From Bacteroidota bacterium (GTDB taxonomy: Bacteria > Bacteroidota > Rhodothermia > Rhodothermales > UBA10348), in NCBI GenBank assembly GCA_004356385.1, contig SMXL01000150.1, positions 1 through 5,878 of the forward strand: a DNA stretch of 5,878 bases, read 5' to 3'. Made by a program: the position numbers and the translations under genes. Within the stretch, counting starts at the first letter, position 1, and each line of letters begins with the position of its first letter. Shown one piece after another: positions 1 to 5,163 of this stretch. Under the pieces are notes generated by a model. The model had not been told where the DNA came from. It saw only the letters and a list, made by a program, of their open reading frames with translations, and ran no database searches.

Positions 1-60
1 GAATTGGGTGAGCTACTCAAGGCCTCTCAAAAGGGTGATGTTACTTCGGTAGCTGCATGA
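1..60 (+). CDS. C-terminal end of an unrecognised protein (5' part outside window)
   Basis: Frame 1 is open from the left edge and ends at TGA 58-60, giving 19 residues that finish in DVTSVAA. The tail is short, mildly helical (ELGELLKASQKG) and too small to assign to a family. That it is a real gene end is supported by the strong intrinsic terminator whose stem begins inside the stop codon. The other two + frames also contain stops (17-codon and 3-codon distances), so frame 1 is the natural choice. The gene converges on accD, 62 bases away, and is probably unrelated to it. The product is unknown. Confidence 0.65.
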   Translation, partial: ELGELLKASQKGDVTSVAA

Positions 61-98
61 ACGTCCGGCGTAGTGGGTGCGCTGGACGTTCTTTTTTT
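59..98 (+). terminator. Strong intrinsic terminator of the upstream + strand gene
   Basis: Positions 59-72 pair with 78-91 as a 14-step stem (GAACGTCC with GGACGTTC at the base, then GGCGTA with TGCGCT, including two G-U pairs) around the 5-base loop GTGGG. Seven T residues follow at 92-98. The first stem bases are the last two bases of the TGA stop codon. There is no matching A-run to the left of the hairpin, so it should act only on rightward transcripts and not on accD arriving from the other side. Confidence 0.9.
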
Positions 99-122
99 GT
101 CGACAGTTCGGTGCGACTTCGC

Positions 123-983
123 TCAGCCCTCCGGAATCTCTTCCAGGATCAAGTCCAAAATTTGCACCAGTTCCTGGCGCAATTCTCTGCGATCGACGAT
201 CCGATCTACAAAGCCACGCTCTAGAAGAAACTCAGACCGTTGAAACCCGTCAGGCAAATCCTGACCCATGGTTTCACGGATGACCCGAGGACCGGCAAAA
301 CCGATGAGCGCTTTGGGTTCTGCCAGATGAATATCGCCGAGCATCGCGAAAGAGGCAGTAACACCCCCCGTTGTCGGATTCGTAAGCAGAACAATAAAGG
401 GTAAGCCAAGCTCTTCCAGTTTGCCAAGATTTGCGGTCGTTTTCGCCATCTGCATGAGGCTCAGAGCGCCCTCCATCATTCGAGCTCCACCGCTTTGCGT
501 GATAATAAGTAGTGCTGCCTTTTCTGAGCAGGCGCGTCTGATCGCACGAGTGATCACTTCGCCGACAACCGAGCCCATACTTCCGCCGATGAATGAGAAG
601 TCCATGCAGGCCACCGAAATCCGATGCCCGCCTATCATGCCCATGGCAGCCCGTGCCGCGTCACTAAGCTGCGTCTTTTCTCGAGAGGCCTCCAGTCTTG
701 TCGCGTAAGGTTTCTTGTCGACGAACTCCAACGGATCAACAGAAATGAGCGTATCGTCGTAGACCTGAAACTGTCCGTTGTCGAACAAAAGTTCGAAATA
801 CTCGCTGCTCGAAAGCTTGAAATGGTGCGAGCAGTTTGGGCAGACCTTTAGATTTTTCTCGATCTCACGTTGATTGATCGTCGTTGAACACTCCGGACAT
901 TTCATCCAGTGACCCTCAGGAACGTTGATCTGCTCGCTGATTTTCGTTTGAATTCCTGCTGTTTTGCGTTTGAACCAAGCCAT
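123..983 (-). CDS. accD: Acetyl-CoA carboxylase carboxyltransferase subunit beta
   Basis: This is the beta subunit of the carboxyltransferase half of acetyl-CoA carboxylase. With AccA (not in this window) it moves the carboxyl group from carboxybiotin-BCCP to acetyl-CoA, making malonyl-CoA for fatty acid synthesis in the cytoplasm. The protein is 286 residues, usual for the family. An N-terminal zinc ribbon has Cys29, Cys32, Cys48 and Cys51 (CPEC...CPNC). The crotonase-fold carboxyltransferase domain follows with family motifs FIGGSMGSVVGE (131-142), SGGARMMEG (164-172), TTGGVTASFAMLGDIHLAEP (204-223) and GFAGPRVIRET (228-238). The ATG at 983 is the standard AccD start (MAWFKRK). It lies 18 bases after the tsaB stop with no clear Shine-Dalgarno, so translation may depend on coupling or on an SD-independent start. 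It is very probably co-transcribed with tsaB, although the two functions are unrelated. No key residue is missing. Confidence 0.97.
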   Translation of the reverse strand: MAWFKRKTAGIQTKISEQINVPEGHWMKCPECSTTINQREIEKNLKVCPNCSHHFKLSSSEYFELLFDNGQFQVYDDTLISVDPLEFVDKKPYATRLEASREKTQLSDAARAAMGMIGGHRISVACMDFSFIGGSMGSVVGEVITRAIRRACSEKAALLIITQSGGARMMEGALSLMQMAKTTANLGKLEELGLPFIVLLTNPTTGGVTASFAMLGDIHLAEPKALIGFAGPRVIRETMGQDLPDGFQRSEFLLERGFVDRIVDRRELRQELVQILDLILEEIPEG

Positions 984-1001
984 ACGAGTGGGTTTGAATG
1001 A

Positions 1002-1709
1002 TTAAAACGGAAGTCTATCAAAAACCGACCGTGACGCCTTGCGGGCAATAAACTCCCGCAAATAATACGGCTCGAACGACGATGTGTCTTCAAATAATTG
1101 CTTTTCGAGTCTTCCGAGGGCCGCGAAAGCTACATATTTAGAAGACAAGCCTAAATCTGATCTCGTGAATCTGCTCAGGTCGAACCCTGATTCAATGAGC
1201 CGTTCTACGCCAGGCCCGCAGAGGGTGCCTGTACCGATTTTCGCCTCACGCAGGCGCTCAGGAAAGGCATCTACTTTAATGACACACTCATTTACGATTC
1301 TATGCACCTCGGCATCGAGCATCTCAAACGCCGCGAGATAGACTTCCCCGCGACGCGAAGGCAGAAGCGTGACCACCGGCTTGCCGCCGGATTCAAGAAG
1401 CGAAAAGGCGAGCGCCTCGAGCGTTGGAACCCCGATAATGGGTATGTCATTCGCATAGGCGAGTCCCTTTGCCGTACTGACTCCTATTCGCAATCCCGTG
1501 TACGAACCTGGCCCGGAGGAGACAGCGATTGCTTTCAGATCTCGCGGTTCTATAGCAGCCTCGAGGAGACATTCCTGAATCATTGGAACGAGCTGCTCGG
1601 CGTGTGATCTCGCTTGATCGAGACCACGATGCGCGATCGGAATCCCGTCGCGAATAACGGATACGTCGCAGATGCTTGTGGCTGTTTCCAGCGCCAGAAA
1701 ATGGGTCAT
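1002..1709 (-). CDS. tsaB: tRNA threonylcarbamoyladenosine biosynthesis protein TsaB
   Basis: TsaB (formerly YeaZ) is an ASKHA-fold partner of TsaD. With TsaE they transfer the threonylcarbamoyl group from the TsaC product to A37 of ANN-decoding tRNAs, giving t6A. TsaB is thought to be a scaffold and not the catalyst. The 235-residue length is typical. Diagnostic motifs are the N-terminal ALETATS strand-turn (6-12), the RSHAEQLVP helix start (34-42), and GPGSYTGLRIG (67-77) leading into a helix with KGLAYA (81-86). The C-terminal PYYLREF (214-220) matches the conserved tail. It is the first gene of a - strand pair with accD. The start at 1709 gives the standard MTHFLALET N-terminus, but the leader has no visible Shine-Dalgarno. 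It is transcribed divergently from the EF-G paralog, and a LexA-like palindrome lies 35 bases upstream of the start. Confidence 0.95.
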   Translation of the reverse strand: MTHFLALETATSICDVSVIRDGIPIAHRGLDQARSHAEQLVPMIQECLLEAAIEPRDLKAIAVSSGPGSYTGLRIGVSTAKGLAYANDIPIIGVPTLEALAFSLLESGGKPVVTLLPSRRGEVYLAAFEMLDAEVHRIVNECVIKVDAFPERLREAKIGTGTLCGPGVERLIESGFDLSRFTRSDLGLSSKYVAFAALGRLEKQLFEDTSSFEPYYLREFIARKASRSVFDRLPF

Positions 1710-1744
1710 AAACTCATGGGTGAGGGCGCTCAGAATTCAATGTT

Positions 1745-1758
1745 CGAACGAATGTTCC
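1745..1758. promoter_or_regulatory. LexA-like inverted repeat upstream of tsaB
   Basis: The 14 bases CGAACGAATGTTCC fit the Gram-positive-type SOS box pattern CGAAC-RNRY-GTTYC at every position. The element lies 35 bases upstream of the tsaB start and would overlap the -10 region of the weak leftward promoter candidate. It also forms part of a short direct repeat, AATGTTC at 1739-1745 and again at 1751-1757, and of the 8-base palindrome GTTCGAAC (1742-1749). The match is seen directly. That a LexA protein binds it is inference, because the organism's LexA specificity is unknown and tsaB/accD are not usual SOS genes. Confidence 0.3.
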
Positions 1759-1780
1759 ACCTGCCCTGCGCGGAGGTCAA
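1751..1780 (-). promoter_or_regulatory. Weak candidate promoter for tsaB-accD
   Basis: Read on the - strand, TTGACC (1780-1775) is a 5/6 match to a -35 box. It is followed after 18 bases by AACATT (1756-1751), only a 3/6 match to a -10 box. It would give a leader of about 35 bases. No better leftward pair was found by eye in the region. The poor -10 makes this tentative. Confidence 0.25.
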
Positions 1781-1827
1781 AAACGCCCTTTTACCCTACT
1801 TGCCGGCATTTTTAATTCTCTAAGAGG

Positions 1828-1841
1828 CCTGCGCAAGCAGG
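1828..1841. repeat. Inverted repeat with GCAA loop next to the -35 box
   Basis: CCTGC (1828-1832) and GCAGG (1837-1841) form a perfect 5-bp inverted repeat around GCAA, a GNRA tetraloop if transcribed leftward-to-right. It touches the -35 hexamer of the rightward promoter at 1842. It could be a protein operator or a small hairpin in a leftward-running leader, or it could be chance. No T-run follows on either strand, so it is not a terminator. Confidence 0.3.
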
Positions 1842-1869
1842 TTGACAAATGCATTCATGAGCTTATCTT
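1842..1869 (+). promoter_or_regulatory. Sigma70-type promoter for the EF-G / amidase / MamK-like cluster
   Basis: A perfect TTGACA -35 box (1842-1847) is followed after 16 bases by TATCTT (1864-1869), a 4/6 match to TATAAT with the key TA and final T. Transcription would begin near 1876, leaving a leader of about 45 bases before the ATG at 1921. A weaker alternative is TAGTCTTG (1872-1879), one base away from the Bacteroidota -7 pattern TAnnTTTG, but it has no -33 TTTG at the right distance. No other promoter was seen before the amidase or the MamK-like gene, so this probably drives all three. Confidence 0.65.
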
Positions 1870-1906
1870 AATAGTCTTGTTTGCAATTCTTCAGCAATAG
1901 TTAAAT

Positions 1907-1911
1907 AAGGA
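1907..1911 (+). promoter_or_regulatory. Ribosome binding site of the EF-G paralog
   Basis: AAGGA lies 9 bases before the ATG at 1921, near-ideal spacing. It fixes this start, which also gives the N-terminus MIVYETDRIRNIAL typical of this EF-G subfamily. The presence of a Shine-Dalgarno here contrasts with its apparent absence before tsaB and accD. Confidence 0.7.
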
Positions 1912-1920
1912 ATAGAATTA

Positions 1921-4041
1921 ATGATTGTATACGAGACCGATCGCATTCGCAACATCGCTTTGGTGGGCCATCAAGGTAGCGGGAAGACGATGTTGTCGGA
2001 AGCGATGCTTTTCACGACCGGCGTTATTCAGCGGATGGGTTCAATTGCGGAGGGGACGACGGTGAGCGATTACCACCCAAGCGAAAAAGAGCGTGAAATG
2101 TCTGTATTTGCGTCTCTTGTTCACGTCGAGTATGGTGGAATTAAGATCAATGTGCTGGACACGCCCGGTTACCCTGATTTTGTGGGTGAAGTCGTTTCCT
2201 CGCTTCATGTTGTAAACACTGCGGTGTTTGTCATCAACGCGGCTGAAGGTGTACAGGTAGGAACGGAACTTGGGTGGAGATCGGCGGAGAAATCCGATAC
2301 CCCGGTTATGTTCGTGATCAATCACATGGACAAATCGAAAGCGGACTTTCGAACTGTGATTGCTCAGATCAAGGATCGATTTGGACGTGGGGCGACGGTC
2401 GTTCAGCTTCCAGCAGGCGCAGGGTCGAATGCGATCATCGACGTGCTGTTGATGAAACAGGTCTCATTTGACTCGAAAGGAAAAGCATCGTATTCCGATA
2501 TTGACGAAGCTTTTGCAGACGAGGCAGAATCGCTGCATAACGAGTTGGTCGAAAATATTGCCGAAAACGACGAAAGCCTGATGGAACTCTACTTCGAGAA
2601 AGGAGCGCTTACCGAAGAAGAGATGAGAGGTGGGTTGAGAGAGGCCATGATTCAGAGACAGTTATTCCCCATTTTCCTGACGAGCGCGACGAACGTTTTT
2701 GGAGTTTCGCGTCTTCTTGAATTCATCGGAAACGTTTGTCCGAGTCCGGCCGATGTACCGGCACCAGAAATGGATAACGGAGAAACGATTGAGGCAGACT
2801 CATCGGCTAAGCCTGTTGCACTGGTTTACCGAACCATGGCCGAACATCACGTGGGAGACTACTCATTTATTCGCGTGTATTCGGGTACCGTAGAACACGG
2901 TTCAGACATGCAGAACGCAAACACCGGGAGTACCGAGCGACTCGGCCAGCTGTTTGTGATCGATGGGCATGAGCGCGAGTCGGTGGAAAAGTTGAACGCT
3001 GGAGATCTGGGTGCACTGGTGAAGTTGAAAAACACGCATACGAACAACACCCTGCGGACCAAAGGAAGCTCGGCCAAGATCAAGCCCATTGTATTCCCCG
3101 AGCCGCGATACCGAGCGGCCGTCGTAACGGTCAGGGAGGGAGAGGAGGACAAATTGGCGCAAGGCCTTCACCACCTTGTGGAAGAGGATCCCTCGCTGCA
3201 CGTTGTCCATGACCAGCATCTCAGTCAGCTCGTTCTTGGAGGCCAGGGGGAGATGCAACTCGAAATCGCGAAATATCGACTGAAAAACAGATTTGGTGTT
3301 GATATCGAATTTCTCAGGCCCAAAGTCGCCTATCGCGAAACCGTCCAGTCGCAGGCACGATCCAAGTATCGACATAAGAAGCAGACCGGTGGAGCGGGTC
3401 AGTTCGCCGATATTTCTATTCTTGTAGAGCCATTGGAAGGCGAATTCGTCCCGCCCCCAGATATTTCAGTCCGAGGCACGCAGGAAGAGGTCACGCTCTG
3501 GGGCTCCACCATTCAATTCATAAACGGAATCGTGGGTGGTGTGATCGATATGCGCCGATTTTTTGGTGCGATTCGGAGGGGCGTGTTGGAAGCCAGTCAG
3601 AAGGGCCCAATTGCTGGCTATCCTGTCGGTAATGTTCGGGTGGTCATTTTTGACGGGAGTATGCACGCAGTTGACTCAAACGAAGCCGCATTTAAATCCG
3701 CAGCACGGATGTGCTATCGCGATGCATTCCGTCAGGCAAATCCTGCGATTCTTGAGCCGATTATTGACATTGAGGTCCTGTGTCCGGATTCGTACACCGG
3801 GGATGTGATGGGAGACTTGAACACACGAAGGTCTCGCATTCAGGGGATCGAGTCGGAAGGGATTTTCCAGAAAATTATTGCACAGGTACCTGAAGCTGAA
3901 TTGGACAGGTATTCTACCGTACTTCGTTCGCTGACACAAGGACGAGGATTACACCGGGCGAGATTTTCCGCCTACGAACCCATGCCTCGACACATTCAGG
4001 ACAAAGTTGTATCGGAAGCCGGGGAGCTTGCCGAAGCTTAG
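1921..4041 (+). CDS. Elongation factor G paralog (EF-G2 type, probably GTPase-impaired)
   Basis: This 706-residue protein has the full EF-G layout, close to the usual 690-705 length. It has a G domain (1 to about 280), domain II (about 294-388), domain III (about 391-466), domain IV (about 469-608) and domain V (about 611-690). The P-loop GHQGSGKT (16-23) and DTPG (80-83) are intact. Three GTPase positions differ from canonical EF-G: switch I reads EREMSVFAS (57-65) in place of an RGIT motif, the catalytic switch II histidine after DTPG is Tyr84, and NKxD is NHMD (134-137). The translocation parts look sound: domain III LGGQGEMQLE, domain IV QTGGAGQF and tip HAVDS with His582, and domain V GDVMGDLNTRR. 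This pattern matches the second EF-G of Bacteroidota. From memory, Bacteroides EF-G2 supports translation without measurable GTP hydrolysis. The role inferred here is specialised translocation, perhaps under low energy. The canonical fusA should lie elsewhere, with the ribosomal protein genes. It heads the cluster with the amidase. Confidence 0.93.
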   Translation: MIVYETDRIRNIALVGHQGSGKTMLSEAMLFTTGVIQRMGSIAEGTTVSDYHPSEKEREMSVFASLVHVEYGGIKINVLDTPGYPDFVGEVVSSLHVVNTAVFVINAAEGVQVGTELGWRSAEKSDTPVMFVINHMDKSKADFRTVIAQIKDRFGRGATVVQLPAGAGSNAIIDVLLMKQVSFDSKGKASYSDIDEAFADEAESLHNELVENIAENDESLMELYFEKGALTEEEMRGGLREAMIQRQLFPIFLTSATNVFGVSRLLEFIGNVCPSPADVPAPEMDNGETIEADSSAKPVALVYRTMAEHHVGDYSFIRVYSGTVEHGSDMQNANTGSTERLGQLFVIDGHERESVEKLNAGDLGALVKLKNTHTNNTLRTKGSSAKIKPIVFPEPRYRAAVVTVREGEEDKLAQGLHHLVEEDPSLHVVHDQHLSQLVLGGQGEMQLEIAKYRLKNRFGVDIEFLRPKVAYRETVQSQARSKYRHKKQTGGAGQFADISILVEPLEGEFVPPPDISVRGTQEEVTLWGSTIQFINGIVGGVIDMRRFFGAIRRGVLEASQKGPIAGYPVGNVRVVIFDGSMHAVDSNEAAFKSAARMCYRDAFRQANPAILEPIIDIEVLCPDSYTGDVMGDLNTRRSRIQGIESEGIFQKIIAQVPEAELDRYSTVLRSLTQGRGLHRARFSAYEPMPRHIQDKVVSEAGELAEA

Positions 4042-4043
4042 TG

Positions 4044-4048
4044 GGAGG
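4044..4048 (+). promoter_or_regulatory. Ribosome binding site of the amidase gene
   Basis: GGAGG within GTGGGAGGGA follows directly on the EF-G paralog stop codon (TAG 4039-4041). Its spacing to the ATG at 4063 is 14 bases, longer than ideal. No in-frame ATG lies closer to it, and the ATG at 4063 gives a sensible basic N-terminus, so that start is kept. Confidence 0.5.
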
Positions 4049-4062
4049 GAATAGGCCTATAA

Positions 4063-5163
4063 ATGGGGAAAAATCGCCGTCGTCATAGCCATCGTGATGA
4101 AATCTTCCGAGGCCTTTATGAAGAGAACAAGCGCATCGAAGATCGAACCCACCCTGTCCGATCAAGACCCGCTGCACGTACCTATGTCACAGGGATTGGA
4201 GGCGTCGTTCTTCTCATTCTCGTTTTCGTTCTGGCAACGAACTACGTGTTTCAGGATGCACGATCCAGCGAGCTCAATACCGAAAACTTCCCGCCCGTAA
4301 CGGCAAGTTCGGATATTGCAGAAGTAGGACTACCGAGCGATATACTGATTCCGTCCAGCGAACTACAGGATGTTTTTGATTTCAGCGCGATTGCATTGGC
4401 TCCTGTCCCGTTGGCCGGGCTATTCAATCTAGGTGTTCGAAGAATCGTCGTAGATGCCGGGCACGGTGGCCGCGATCCGGGTGCGTTGGGCTCGAACGGT
4501 CTTATGGAGAAGGATATCACGCTTGATGTGGCAAGACGACTCAAACTTCGACTCACTGAGTTCCATGGGCTTCAAGTCGAACTGACGAGGGAAAAGGATC
4601 AAACTCTCAGCCTTAAGCAGCGAGCAGACTTTTCTAACGAGTCAGGAGCAGACCTTTTTGTTTCGATTCACGTCAATCAATTCCCAACGGAGCCCGTCTA
4701 TGCTTTAGAGACGTACTATTTCGGCCCGCAGACGGACGATTTGGCTCTGCACCTGGCGGAACTGGAGAATAAAAACTCGGACTACGGGCTAGCTGAATTC
4801 AATCGGATGATCCAACAGATTGGAGACCGGGTAAAACTGGAGGAATCGAGACGATTGGCCTATCATATCCAGGGAAGTATGTTTCGAAATTCCAGAGATC
4901 TGAACAGCAAGGTTCGGAACTGGGGTGTTAAGACAGCACCGTTTGTGGTTCTAGTGGGGGCAACAGCCCCTGGCATTCTTTGTGAAATTGGCGTAATTAG
5001 CAACAGCGACGAAGAGCGCCGTTTACGCACTCCCGAATATCGCGAGCAGCTGGCCATGTTTTTGGAGGAAGGGATCCTTACTTACCTTGACGAACTTTCG
5101 AATTTAGCAGCAACACAGAACGGAGTTACGGAAAATGCCACCGAAGAAAAAGTCAATGACTGA
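4063..5163 (+). CDS. Membrane-anchored N-acetylmuramoyl-L-alanine amidase (Amidase_3)
   Basis: This is a zinc amidase of the AmiA/B/C (Amidase_3) family, which cuts the bond between MurNAc and L-Ala in peptidoglycan, typically to split daughter cells. The 366 residues run as follows: a very basic N-terminus (1-40, with RRRHSHR), one hydrophobic segment (about 41-63, GIGGVVLLILVFVLATNYVF), a 60-residue polar linker, and the catalytic domain from about 126 to 350. Zinc ligands expected for the family are present: His134 (DAGHGGRDPGA), Glu149 (LMEKDI) and His203 (SIHVN). The catalytic Glu308 lies in CEIGVISN. No AMIN, SPOR, LysM or other wall-binding domain is seen. The hydrophobic segment has no clear cleavage site and follows 40 charged residues, so it reads as a signal anchor, with the enzyme held on the outer face of the inner membrane. 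The stretch at about 245-275 sits where related amidases carry a regulatory helix. It starts 21 bases after the EF-G paralog and overlaps the next gene. Confidence 0.92.
   Translation: MGKNRRRHSHRDEIFRGLYEENKRIEDRTHPVRSRPAARTYVTGIGGVVLLILVFVLATNYVFQDARSSELNTENFPPVTASSDIAEVGLPSDILIPSSELQDVFDFSAIALAPVPLAGLFNLGVRRIVVDAGHGGRDPGALGSNGLMEKDITLDVARRLKLRLTEFHGLQVELTREKDQTLSLKQRADFSNESGADLFVSIHVNQFPTEPVYALETYYFGPQTDDLALHLAELENKNSDYGLAEFNRMIQQIGDRVKLEESRRLAYHIQGSMFRNSRDLNSKVRNWGVKTAPFVVLVGATAPGILCEIGVISNSDEERRLRTPEYREQLAMFLEEGILTYLDELSNLAATQNGVTENATEEKVND
5122..5125 (+). promoter_or_regulatory. Ribosome binding site deciding the start of the MamK-like gene
   Basis: GGAG, inside the end of the amidase gene, lies 9 bases before the ATG at 5135. 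The other possible start, ATG 5156, has only GAAGAAAAAG in front of it and no clear Shine-Dalgarno. This favours 5135, although 5156 forms an ATGACTGA start/stop overlap of the kind seen with translational coupling. Confidence 0.5.

Larger units (their letters stand above)
1710..1920. other. Divergent intergenic regulatory region (tsaB / EF-G paralog)
   Basis: These 211 bases separate two divergent transcripts and contain no convincing gene. The right half is A+T-richer and carries a good rightward promoter. The left half carries a candidate leftward promoter and a palindrome. One short 10-codon reading frame on the - strand (from an ATG near 1810) has no support and is ignored. I see no riboswitch fold, tRNA or terminator here. 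Confidence 0.8.

Noticed and set aside
59..98. Bidirectional terminator serving accD as well
   Set aside because: A leftward terminator would need an A-run on the + strand just left of the hairpin. The bases there are GTAGCTGCAT.
421..708. 95-codon + strand frame opposite accD, and similar frames opposite tsaB
   Set aside because: These lie opposite strongly recognised genes and have no family-like motifs or start signals.
1710..1920. Riboswitch or small RNA gene between tsaB and the EF-G paralog
   Set aside because: No extended fold beyond the 5-bp repeat, no terminator and no recognisable aptamer sequence were seen. The leader after the promoter is only about 45 bases.
2902..3375. 157-codon reading frame on the - strand inside the EF-G paralog
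   Set aside because: It lies wholly opposite conserved EF-G domains II-III, resembles no known family and has no ribosome binding site. It is a shadow of codon use on the coding strand.
1921..4041. Calling the GTPase the canonical fusA or a tetracycline-resistance (TetM-like) protein
   Set aside because: RGIT, the catalytic histidine and NKxD are all altered, and there is no ribosomal protein gene nearby. The N-terminal IRNIALVGHQGSGKT pattern and domain IV fit EF-G2, not ribosomal protection proteins.
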